This document shows positions 1 through 7,211 of a stretch of DNA of 10,878 nt, piece by piece; the stretch's first letter is position 1; each line of letters begins with the position of its first letter. The stretch lies in NCBI GenBank assembly GCA_015489095.1, contig WFMN01000208.1, positions 1 through 10,878 of the forward strand. The letters are read 5' to 3'. The position numbers and the translations under genes are program-made. A model generated the notes under the pieces. The model made no database searches. It saw nothing but the letters and a program-made list of their open reading frames with translations, and had not been told where the DNA came from. The DNA is from Mariprofundaceae bacterium. Lineage in GTDB: Bacteria > Pseudomonadota > Zetaproteobacteria > Mariprofundales > J009.

Positions 1-2402
1 CCGGCATCGCCACCCAGATGGTGGTGGAGCGGTTGCTGGACAAGGAGGGGATCCACCGCCGCGATCTCGGGCGTGAGGCGTTTGTCGATCGGGTCTGGCA
101 GTGGAAGGAGGAGTCCGGCGGCACCATCGTCCGTCAGCTCAAACGGTTGGGAGCGTCGTGCGACTGGTCGCGGGAGCGCTTCACCATGGATGACGGCCTC
201 TCCGAGGCGGTGCGCGAGGTCTTTGTTCGCCTGTTTGAAGAGGGGCTGATCTACCGCGGCAAGCGGTTGGTCAACTGGGATCCGGTGCTGGAGACGGCGG
301 TCTCCGACTTGGAGGTGGTGCATGAAGAGGAGGAGGGGCATCTGTGGCACATGTGCTACCCGCTGGAGGATGATCCCGACAGCCATGTGATCGTTGCCAC
401 CACAAGGCCGGAGACGATGTTCGGCGATGCCGCGGTGGCGGTGCATCCCGAGGATGAACGCTACGCCCATCTGGTCGGGCGCAGGGTGCGGCTGCCGCTG
501 ACCGATCGCACCATCCCGGTGATCGCCGACGACTATGTCGATCGCGATTTTGGTACCGGTTGCGTGAAGATCACCCCCGCCCACGATTTTAACGACTACG
601 AGGTGGGCAAGCGCCACGATCTGCCGATGATCAACATCCTCACTCCGCAGGCGCATCTGCTTGATTGCGAGGCGGTGCCGGAGGGCTATCGCGGCATGGA
701 TCGCTACGAGGCGCGCGAGCATGTGGTGGCCGATCTCGATGCGGCCGGGTTGATGTACAAGATCGAGAAGCATGTGCATCAGATCGGCTATGGCGACCGC
801 TCGCATGCGGTGCTGGAGCCCTATCTCACCGATCAGTGGTTTGTCGATATCAAGCCGCTTGCCGAGCCGGCGATCGCGGCGGTGGAGCGCGGCGATATCC
901 GCTTTGTGCCGAGCCACTGGGAGAAGACCTACTTCGCGTGGATGCGCAACATCCAGGACTGGTGCATCTCGCGCCAGTTGTGGTGGGGGCACCGGATTCC
1001 GGCTTGGTACTGCGACGATTGCGACCACATCACCGTGGCGCGCGAGACGCCGGAGCGCTGCGGTGGCTGCGGCGGCACCCATCTCCGCCAGGACGAGGAT
1101 GTGCTCGATACCTGGTTCTCCTCGGGGCTGTGGCCCTTCTCGACGCTGGGCTGGCCGCAGCAGACCGAGGAGCTGGCACGCTTTTATCCCACCAATGTGC
1201 TGGTGACCGGCTTCGACATCATCTTCTTCTGGGTGGCGCGGATGATCATGATGGGGCTGAAGTTCACCGGGAAAGTACCGTTCCGCGATGTCTATATCCA
1301 CGCCCTGATCCGCGACGCCCAAGGGCAGAAGATGAGCAAATCCAAGGGCAATGTGATCGATCCATTGGTGATGGTGGAGAAGTATGGCGCCGATGCGCTG
1401 CGCTTTACGCTGGCGCACATGGCCACCCCCGGGCGGGATGTGAAGCTCGATGAGGGGCGCATCGAATCCAACCGCAACTTCATGAACAAGATCTGGAACG
1501 CCGCCCGCTTTGTCTTCATGAACCGCGGTGACGCGGTGGTCGATCACGGTGTGGATCCCAAGCTCGATGTCAACCGCTGGATCTTGACCGCGCTGGATCG
1601 CTGTCGTCTCGAGGTGGAGGCGGCGCTGACCGGCTACCGTTTCAACGACGCGGCGACGGCGCTCTACAACTTTATCTGGGGCAGCTACTGCGACTGGTTT
1701 GTCGAGGCGGCCAAGGTGGCGCTCTACGGCGAGGATGGCGAGGCCAAGGCGGAGACGCAGGTGGTGATGCTGACCGCGCTCGACGGTTGGCTGCGGCTGC
1801 TCCACCCGATCTGCCCCTTCGTGACCGAAACGCTGTGGCAGCAGCTGCACGGCAAGGATGCGCGGTTGGTGACCGCGCGTTGGCCGGGCGCGGGGTTGGT
1901 GGATGGCGATGCCGCGGCGCGGATGGAGCGGACGATGGCGGTGGTCTCCGCGATCCGTTCGATTCGCGGCGAGATGAATGTCGCCCCTGGCAAGCGGATC
2001 GCGGTGGTGATCGCGGCGGATCACGCAGTCGCCGACCAGTTGCGGGCGCATCAGCCTCTGCTCTGTGCCTTGGCGCGGCTGGCGTCGATCGCGTGGCGGG
2101 CGGCTGACGCCGAGCAGGAGGGGGCGGCGGTGGCGCCGCTCGGATTCGCCCGGGTGATGATTCCGATCGCGGGGCTGATCGATGTCGAGGCGGAGCTGGC
2201 GCGGCTCGAGAAGCTGCTGGTTCGGGTGGAGAAGGATGTGGCGAAGCTGGAGGCGAAGCTGGCCAATCCGAAGTTTTGCGCCAACGCGCCGGCGGAGGTG
2301 ATCGCCAAGGTGCAGCGGGAGTTGGCCGAGGCCGGCGCCAAACGGGACGAGGTGGTGGCGGCGCGAGCGAGGCTGGCGGGTTTGCAGGGGGAAGCCGCTT
2401 GA
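1..2402 (+). CDS. valS: Valyl-tRNA synthetase, 5'-truncated by window edge
   Basis: Class I aminoacyl-tRNA synthetase that charges tRNA-Val in the cytoplasm. The reading frame is open from base 3, where the residues GIATQM match the family sequence just after the HIGH signature, so the true start and HIGH motif lie left of the window (by family comparison roughly 90 residues are missing). Visible in order: the editing (CP1) domain with TTRPET (399-416) and a GTGCVKITPAHDFNDYEVG segment near 558-614; the WCISRQLWWGHRIP block; two CxxC pairs (Cys codons at 1011, 1020, 1059, 1068) that could bind zinc; DEDVLDTWFSS; the KMSKS loop (1329-1343); the anticodon-binding helical domain; and a C-terminal Leu/Lys/Glu-rich coiled coil (about 2170-2390) typical of ValRS. 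The stop is TGA at 2400-2402. No damage is seen in the visible part. Identification is secure; only the start is unknown. Confidence 0.98.
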   Translation, partial: GIATQMVVERLLDKEGIHRRDLGREAFVDRVWQWKEESGGTIVRQLKRLGASCDWSRERFTMDDGLSEAVREVFVRLFEEGLIYRGKRLVNWDPVLETAVSDLEVVHEEEEGHLWHMCYPLEDDPDSHVIVATTRPETMFGDAAVAVHPEDERYAHLVGRRVRLPLTDRTIPVIADDYVDRDFGTGCVKITPAHDFNDYEVGKRHDLPMINILTPQAHLLDCEAVPEGYRGMDRYEAREHVVADLDAAGLMYKIEKHVHQIGYGDRSHAVLEPYLTDQWFVDIKPLAEPAIAAVERGDIRFVPSHWEKTYFAWMRNIQDWCISRQLWWGHRIPAWYCDDCDHITVARETPERCGGCGGTHLRQDEDVLDTWFSSGLWPFSTLGWPQQTEELARFYPTNVLVTGFDIIFFWVARMIMMGLKFTGKVPFRDVYIHALIRDAQGQKMSKSKGNVIDPLVMVEKYGADALRFTLAHMATPGRDVKLDEGRIESNRNFMNKIWNAARFVFMNRGDAVVDHGVDPKLDVNRWILTALDRCRLEVEAALTGYRFNDAATALYNFIWGSYCDWFVEAAKVALYGEDGEAKAETQVVMLTALDGWLRLLHPICPFVTETLWQQLHGKDARLVTARWPGAGLVDGDAAARMERTMAVVSAIRSIRGEMNVAPGKRIAVVIAADHAVADQLRAHQPLLCALARLASIAWRAADAEQEGAAVAPLGFARVMIPIAGLIDVEAELARLEKLLVRVEKDVAKLEAKLANPKFCANAPAEVIAKVQRELAEAGAKRDEVVAARARLAGLQGEAA

Positions 2403-2426
2403 CATTGCGATGGCCGTTTTCAATAT
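2399..2426 (+). promoter_or_regulatory. Possible sigma70-type promoter overlapping valS stop
   Basis: A perfect TTGACA (2399-2404) overlaps the valS TGA stop. A weak -10-like CAATAT (2421-2426) follows at 16-bp spacing, matching consensus at three positions including A2 and T6. It lies about 40 bp upstream of the next gene's start, a suitable place to drive the TerB-like and zinc-ribbon genes. The weak -10 and the chance of finding TTGACA around a TGA stop keep this tentative; readthrough from valS is the alternative. Confidence 0.35.
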
Positions 2427-2451
2427 GCCATGCCGATTGGCAAGATATGCC
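2423..2451. repeat. Small symmetric repeat ahead of TerB-like gene
   Basis: In the 64-bp gap between valS and the next gene, the short palindrome TGCCgattGGCA (2431-2442) is flanked by two direct copies of ATATGCC (2423-2429 and 2445-2451). It could be an operator next to the proposed promoter or a weak hairpin in the leader. There is no following T-tract, so it is not an intrinsic terminator. The elements are short enough to be chance. Confidence 0.25.
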
Positions 2452-2466
2452 CAACGGAGGTGGCTG

Positions 2467-2910
2467 ATGGGGCTGTTCGGTCTGTTCAAGGGAAAGAAGA
2501 AACCGCATCGTTCGTACAAGGTGGATATCCGCCGTCCTGCCCACCAGCGGTCGCAACTGGTGCGTTCGGAGGCGTCGGAGCGGGCGTTCGTGGTGCTGTT
2601 GGTGAAGATGATGAACGAGGATGGCCAGGTCGATGACGAGGAGTATCAACAGATCATCGACTCGGTGATGGAGTGTGTACAGCTCGACTCCTACACTATC
2701 CGCGATCTGATCAATGAGGCCATTGATGACGACTCGGTTCCCTTGCGTAAGCTGTTGGCGGACTTCATGCGCGCATCCACGAAGGAGGATCGCGAGAGCT
2801 TGGTGCGGCAGCTATGGCAGGTGGCGATGGCCGATGGCCATCTCGACCCGGGAGAGGAGGCGTTGCTGAAGAAGGTAGCCGCCTATCTTCAGGTGGAAAT
2901 CGATCTCTAG
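2467..2910 (+). CDS. TerB-like (tellurite-resistance TerB family) helical protein
   Basis: 147-aa predicted cytoplasmic protein. Residues about 38-145 look like one TerB domain: a helical unit with an acidic EDGQVDDEEY loop (51-60) and a related ADGHLDPGEEALL loop (122-134), the D-G-x-[IV/L]-D-x-x-E pattern repeated in TerB and DjlA-type domains, which may bind a metal ion. The N-terminus MGLFGLFKGKKK is hydrophobic then strongly basic and could touch the membrane surface. The ATG at 2467 is chosen over an upstream in-frame ATG at 2410 because GGAGG (2456-2460) sits 6 nt before it and the 19 extra residues do not resemble the family. It is followed after 11 bp by the zinc-ribbon gene, probably co-transcribed. 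The precise role is unknown; the TerB label is by domain and does not show tellurite resistance. Confidence 0.8.
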   Translation: MGLFGLFKGKKKPHRSYKVDIRRPAHQRSQLVRSEASERAFVVLLVKMMNEDGQVDDEEYQQIIDSVMECVQLDSYTIRDLINEAIDDDSVPLRKLLADFMRASTKEDRESLVRQLWQVAMADGHLDPGEEALLKKVAAYLQVEIDL

Positions 2911-2916
2911 GAGGTG
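2909..2916 (+). promoter_or_regulatory. Strong Shine-Dalgarno of zinc-ribbon gene
   Basis: AGGAGGTG lies 5 nt before the ATG at 2922 and overlaps the TAG stop of the TerB-like gene (2908-2910). It fixes the start of the zinc-ribbon protein, whose frame is open back to an ATG at 2814, and suggests the two genes are translated from one message. Confidence 0.8.
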
Positions 2917-2921
2917 TAGTG

Positions 2922-3263
2922 ATGGAGTGTCCGGTATGTCATGTGGCGATGGAGCAGAAGCCCTTCGGCCAGAACAAGGATGTGGTGCTCGACAGTTGCG
3001 CCAAGTGCGGCGGTACCTGGCTGGATGAGGGCGAGTTAAACCGGCTGGATGAGTGCGAATGGTCGGATATCGAGAAGGAGACCCCCTTTCGCCCGGCGGA
3101 ATCGGAGGATCGGGAGATCCGCTGCCCGCGTTGCCACGGCGAGTTCGAGGCGCTGGTGCCGGAGGATCGTCCCGAGATTGTGGTCGATCGTTGTACCGGT
3201 TGTCGTGGATTCTGGCTCGATGCCGATGAGATGATGAAGTGGTTGCTTAGTCGGGTTATTTAG
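2922..3263 (+). CDS. Double TFIIB-type zinc-ribbon protein
   Basis: 113-aa protein made of two zf-TFIIB-like ribbons. Ribbon 1 has Cys3/Cys6 and Cys26/Cys29, followed by GGTWLDEGEL (30-39). Ribbon 2 has Cys68/Cys71 and Cys91/Cys94, followed by GFWLDADEM (96-104). The CxxC...CxxC plus [GR]G-x-W-L-D signature is characteristic of this small bacterial family (PF13453-type), here duplicated internally and joined by an acidic linker (about 44-66). All eight Cys ligands are present, so both ribbons should bind zinc; an extra Cys45 lies in the linker. The family function is unsettled; no catalytic motif is visible. Its last 8 bp overlap the 3' end of the convergent peptide-binding-protein gene. Confidence 0.85.
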   Translation: MECPVCHVAMEQKPFGQNKDVVLDSCAKCGGTWLDEGELNRLDECEWSDIEKETPFRPAESEDREIRCPRCHGEFEALVPEDRPEIVVDRCTGCRGFWLDADEMMKWLLSRVI

Positions 3264-4917
3264 CCTGAGCATCGTCGAGCCGCCAGCGGCCGATCTGCTG
3301 GCCGCCCAGCGCCATGTGGAACCACCCCTTCACCCGTGGCTTGACCAGATAGGCGGCGGTCGAGAAGTTGATCGGCACGATGGCGGCCTCGGTTTCGTTG
3401 AGGATGGTCTCCGCCTGTTTATAGAGCGCCTTGCGCTTTTTGGGATCGCGCTCCCGCTTCGCCTGATCGACGATCCTCGCGAATTGGCGGTTGTTCCAGT
3501 GGATCAGGTTGGAGGAGCTGTCGGGGTGGAAGAGGTCGCTTAGCCAGTTGTTGGCATCGGGGTAGTCAGCGCACCAGCCGTAGCGGAACATGTTGGTGGC
3601 GGTTTCGGTCTTGATCGCTTGGTTGTAGCGCTCCCAATCCATCTGCTTGATCGTCACCTTGATGTGGAGGTAGTGCTCCAGCATCGTCTTGATCGCCTGC
3701 GCGATCGCGGCATGGGTCTCCGAGATGTTGTGGGTCAGGATGATGCCCGGAAACCCCTTCCCGTCGGGATAGCCCGCCTCGGCCAGCCACGTTTGCGCCT
3801 GTTTGGGGTTGAAATGGATCCCCACCCCCTCCTTGGGATCGACCGAGCCGAAGATCGGCGGCCGGGTGAAGGTGTAGGCTGGCTCCTCTCCCCCCTTGGT
3901 CACCAGTTGAATCAGCAGCCGTTTGTTGATGGCCGCCGCGATCGCCTTGCGCACCAACGGGTTGTCGGTCGGCGGCTTCTTGGTGTTGAAGCCGTAGAAG
4001 TAGGTGCAGAAGTCCGGCTGGTGGTGAAAGCGCGCATTGAGTTGGGGGTCGCGGGAGATGCGCGTCATCGCCTTTTGCGGCAGCGGCAGGAAGTTGCCGC
4101 CCATCACATCCAGTTCTCCCTGCTCATACATGCTCAGTCCCACCGTGCTCTCCCGCACGACGAAGAAGTTGATCTTGTTGATATGGATCTGGTCGCGGTC
4201 GAAATAGGTCGGGTTACGCAGCAGCGTCACCTTTTTGCCGCGCTGCCACGCCGCCAGCCGGTAGGGGCCGTTGCTGACGATATGCTCCGGCTGGGTCCAC
4301 TGGTCGTGGTAGCGCATGATCGCCCGCGCCGGCAGCGGGCGGAACGGCCACAGGTTGACCATCGCCGGGAAATAGGCCGCCGGATGGTTGAGGGTGAACC
4401 GCACGGTGTGGCGGTCAAGCGCCTTGATGCCGACCTGTGAAAAATCGCTGATTGCCCCTTTGTGGTAGGCCTCGCCGTTGTTGAGGATGAAGAGCGCGAA
4501 GGCGTAGGGAGCCCCGCTTCCGGGGGCGAGGTTCCGTTTCACCGCCCATACCACATCGTCCGCGGTGACCGGATCGCCGTTGCTCCACCTAGCGTCGCGA
4601 CGCAGCTTGAAGGTGTAGACGGTGCCGTCGTCGTTGCGTTGCCACGATTCGGCCAGCGACGGCTTGGGGGAGTAGTCGGTTGGATCGAACCGGGTCAGGC
4701 CGAGAAAGAGTTCGGAGGCGACCTCCATGGTGGTGACATCGTCGATCTTGCCGGGATCGAGGGTGGTGATGCTGCCGCTGAGTGGCAGGCGGATGGTGTC
4801 ACGCGGCGGTGGCGCGCCGGCGGCGGTCGGTGTCGGTTGTTGTTGCGAACCACCCTTCTGGTTACAGGCCGACGGCATCAGGGTCAGCAGCGCGATGAGC
4901 AGCAGGCGCATCATCAT
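3256..4917 (-). CDS. OppA-like peptide-binding lipoprotein (SBP family 5)
   Basis: 553-aa extracytoplasmic solute-binding protein of the OppA/DppA family (SBP_bac_5), predicted to bind oligopeptides in the periplasm. The N-terminus is a hydrophobic signal ending in MPSAC; Cys18 is the likely lipidated residue, though Pro at -3 is not a standard lipobox residue. A Gln/Pro/Ala linker (20-40) follows. Family motifs: LDPGKIDD (53-60), LAESW (88-92), VSNGPYRL (214-221), FCTYFYGFNTKKPP (303-316), GWCADYPD (447-454), and a C-terminal LVKPRVKGW. By alignment from memory, Asp451 corresponds to OppA Asp419, which pairs with the peptide alpha-amino group, and Cys304/Cys449 correspond to the OppA disulfide. 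The start ATG overlaps the stop of the channel gene (ATGA, 4914-4917); there is no clear Shine-Dalgarno, so translation is probably coupled. Two further ATGs follow at 4914 and 4911. No permease or ATPase gene adjoins it. Confidence 0.93.
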   Translation of the reverse strand: MMMRLLLIALLTLMPSACNQKGGSQQQPTPTAAGAPPPRDTIRLPLSGSITTLDPGKIDDVTTMEVASELFLGLTRFDPTDYSPKPSLAESWQRNDDGTVYTFKLRRDARWSNGDPVTADDVVWAVKRNLAPGSGAPYAFALFILNNGEAYHKGAISDFSQVGIKALDRHTVRFTLNHPAAYFPAMVNLWPFRPLPARAIMRYHDQWTQPEHIVSNGPYRLAAWQRGKKVTLLRNPTYFDRDQIHINKINFFVVRESTVGLSMYEQGELDVMGGNFLPLPQKAMTRISRDPQLNARFHHQPDFCTYFYGFNTKKPPTDNPLVRKAIAAAINKRLLIQLVTKGGEEPAYTFTRPPIFGSVDPKEGVGIHFNPKQAQTWLAEAGYPDGKGFPGIILTHNISETHAAIAQAIKTMLEHYLHIKVTIKQMDWERYNQAIKTETATNMFRYGWCADYPDANNWLSDLFHPDSSSNLIHWNNRQFARIVDQAKRERDPKKRKALYKQAETILNETEAAIVPINFSTAAYLVKPRVKGWFHMALGGQQIGRWRLDDAQAK

Positions 4918-7211
4918 GATTTATTGAGCAGGTAGTACATGGTGACGATGATGGAGAGCACCCCCAGCGGGTAGCCGATGCGTCCGACCAGATGTACGGT
5001 TTCGAGACTCCGTCTGGCGCGGGCGCGGTTGTACTGGATCAGCGGATAGAGGGCGGAGGAGGCCATCATGATGTAGGAGATGAAGAAGACATAGTCGATG
5101 GCCACCGTGTAGCCCACCTCCGGCAGGCTGGCGTTCATCTCTTGGTGCATCACCGCGGCGGTGAGCAGCGAGGTCATGGTAATGCCGCCGGAAAGCTCCA
5201 TCTGGTTGGGTGGCAGGTAGTAGATGATGTAGGTGACGATCAGCAGGATCACCAGTGTCATCAGGTGTTTGATCACGAAGTTGAAGGCGTCTCGGATCAG
5301 GGTGATGCTGGCGGTGAACTGGGAGTATTCGATCAGGTTCCCCCGTGCCATGAAGCGGGCGACACCCAGCGTGGATGAGGTGCTGGCGATCTCCTGAAAA
5401 AACTCGGTCGGCTGCACACTCCATCCGCCGAGGTGGAGCGATGTGCGGCCATGGTCGCCGATCCCCTGGCGCAACCCCTGAATATCGGTCACATAGAGCA
5501 GATCCTTCTTCTGCGCCTGTTGGTGCTTGAACTCCACCTTGAGCTGCTGGTGGTCGAAGGGGTAGTCGTGGAAATCGAACGGCGAGCGGAAGGTGCCCCG
5601 CACGCGGTAGGCGTGGGTGGTCATGCCGTTGCTGCTGTCGGTCATGATCGGCTTGCCGAGTGTGATCGGGTCGGTGGCGTTGAGAAAGTCGATCTCACGG
5701 TCGTCGAACTTGCCGCGGTAGCGGAACCAGAGGTAAAAGTCGGCGTCGAAGCTCGAGTTGAGCAGATCGAGGTTGTCGATGCGGTTGAAGTCGATACCGG
5801 TATAGACCACGCGCGTTTTGCGGAACAGTTGGCCATCGATGCCGATGAAGATCTTTCCTTGGAGGACATTCTCCAGCACATGCTGTTCGCGGTCGGGGTA
5901 GATCAGCGGTTGAAACTGGTAGTCGGCGGGGATCAGCCGCTGCCGGGAGTAGAAGCCGACCGCCAGCGAGCGGAACGCCTCTCCCTCGGGGTTGAAGTAG
6001 ATGCGGCCGTTGACGCCATCGGTTCCGCGCTCGTAGGTGTAGGCTCGGCGCAGTTGGTCGCGCACCTTAACGCGAAGCTGGCGGGTGTCAGCGCTGCGCA
6101 GCGTCTGATCGGAGAGCCTGGCGATCGCTTGCCCGGCGGTGAATACCGCGTCGTACCACGCGGCGGCGAGCCAGTCTGGCGCATGGTGGTAGGTTTCCTG
6201 AAAGCGGTTCTGAAACTCCAGCGCGGTGCGGTTGGTCAGCCCCGCCTGCGAGAGAAAGGGGGTGACGACAAAGAGGCCGTCGGAGTAGTAGCCCGGCTGC
6301 GCGCGTGCCTGCGGGTACTGGTTGAGCGCCGCCAAAAAGCGGTGATCGGCGAAGTTGTGCGGCGCCAGCACCATCAACCGGTGTCCGATGCGTTTCATCG
6401 AGGTGATCAACTGCACCCCCTGTTGCACCTTGCCGGCGATGAGCAGTGCGTGTTGCTGCTGCTCGGGATCGTTGCGCAGGGTGTCGAGGATCGCGTCGAG
6501 CTGCTGCTCGGAGACCGGCTCCGCCGCCACCACCCGCCACCGCTTGAGGATGGGAATGCCGAGCGCTTTTGCGGTTTGCACGACGCTTTCGGCCAAATCG
6601 CGGCTGGCGTCGTCGTCGGTTTCGAACAGGTAGATCGCCGACCGTTTCGTGGTGCTGTTGAGGAAGTGGAGCAGAAAGTTCCCCTGCAGCGCGGCGCTGG
6701 CCATGGTGGAAAAGACCCAGTCATTGTAGTGCAGAAAATCGGTGTTGGTGGCGGAGGGGTTGATTATCGGGATCTCCAGCCGGCGGTAATCCACGGCCAC
6801 CTTGCTGTTGATGGCGTTATCGGCGTGGCCGACCACGATCGGCGCGCGCGAAGAGGCGAGCTTGCCGGCGGCATGTTGCGCCTGTTGCAGGGTGTGGTGA
6901 TCCTCTAGGATCTTCAATACAAAACGGATCGGCCGGTTGTGCGCTTGCCGGTTGAGCTGTTGCAGCGCCAGTTTGGCGCTGTTGATCATGGTGATGCCTT
7001 CGCTGGAGGCCTTGTCGGGCACCACCAGCCCGATCGGGATGGTGACTTTCGCGGAGCTGCGCCAGCCGCCGTAGAGCAGGATCAGCGCCAGCAGCACGAG
7101 CGCGCCGATTTGCAGCTTGCCGGCGGTGGTGGACGGGCGCGGGAGCAGGTTGCGCAGCGCGCTCCGCGCCGGATGGGGTGTTATGGCGTGTTCACCTGAT
7201 TGCTGAACCAT
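4914..7211 (-). CDS. Periplasmic-binding-protein / pentameric ligand-gated ion channel fusion
   Basis: 765-aa inner-membrane receptor-channel with no cysteine at all. Layout: basic cytoplasmic N-terminus (1-33); a single transmembrane anchor (about 34-49); a type I periplasmic binding-protein domain (about 55-435) of the branched-chain amino-acid receptor type, recognisable by IPIGLVVP, a VVGHADN segment and EIPIINPSATN (146-156); a Cys-loop-superfamily extracellular domain (about 455-640) with Pro-loop FHDYPFDHQQL (547-557); then M1 (643-666), M2 (672-693), M3 (702-726) and M4 (744-762), ending LLNKS. Aligned without gaps to GLIC on the M2-M3 proline (Pro697, 23'), Glu672 falls at -2' and Leu683 at 9', which suggests cation selectivity. 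The start at 7211 lacks a strong Shine-Dalgarno and overlaps the upstream gene by 31 bp. The ligand cannot be read from sequence. Channel identity is very secure; the receptor domain is secure at fold level. Confidence 0.93.
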   Translation of the reverse strand: MVQQSGEHAITPHPARSALRNLLPRPSTTAGKLQIGALVLLALILLYGGWRSSAKVTIPIGLVVPDKASSEGITMINSAKLALQQLNRQAHNRPIRFVLKILEDHHTLQQAQHAAGKLASSRAPIVVGHADNAINSKVAVDYRRLEIPIINPSATNTDFLHYNDWVFSTMASAALQGNFLLHFLNSTTKRSAIYLFETDDDASRDLAESVVQTAKALGIPILKRWRVVAAEPVSEQQLDAILDTLRNDPEQQQHALLIAGKVQQGVQLITSMKRIGHRLMVLAPHNFADHRFLAALNQYPQARAQPGYYSDGLFVVTPFLSQAGLTNRTALEFQNRFQETYHHAPDWLAAAWYDAVFTAGQAIARLSDQTLRSADTRQLRVKVRDQLRRAYTYERGTDGVNGRIYFNPEGEAFRSLAVGFYSRQRLIPADYQFQPLIYPDREQHVLENVLQGKIFIGIDGQLFRKTRVVYTGIDFNRIDNLDLLNSSFDADFYLWFRYRGKFDDREIDFLNATDPITLGKPIMTDSSNGMTTHAYRVRGTFRSPFDFHDYPFDHQQLKVEFKHQQAQKKDLLYVTDIQGLRQGIGDHGRTSLHLGGWSVQPTEFFQEIASTSSTLGVARFMARGNLIEYSQFTASITLIRDAFNFVIKHLMTLVILLIVTYIIYYLPPNQMELSGGITMTSLLTAAVMHQEMNASLPEVGYTVAIDYVFFISYIMMASSALYPLIQYNRARARRSLETVHLVGRIGYPLGVLSIIVTMYYLLNKS

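Noticed and set aside
2410..2466. Upstream ATG giving 19 extra residues to the TerB-like protein
   Set aside because: No ribosome binding site at a proper distance; the ATG at 2467 has GGAGG 6 nt upstream.
1672..2649. 325-codon open frame on the minus strand
   Set aside because: Antisense to valS and the TerB-like gene; extremely Pro/Arg/Ser-rich shadow of GC-rich codons.
2814..2921. Upstream ATG giving 36 extra residues to the zinc-ribbon protein
   Set aside because: It runs inside the TerB-like gene in another frame and lacks the strong Shine-Dalgarno present at 2909-2916.
3286..3305. GCGGCC / GGCCGC hairpin as a terminator between convergent genes
   Set aside because: The 6-bp stem lies inside the lipoprotein coding sequence and no T-tract follows on either strand.
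5433..6908. 491-codon open frame on the plus strand
   Set aside because: It lies antisense to the receptor-channel gene, whose domains are unmistakable; its product is a low-complexity Val/Gly/Asp/Arg-rich sequence without recognisable motifs. Long antisense frames are expected in GC-rich DNA.
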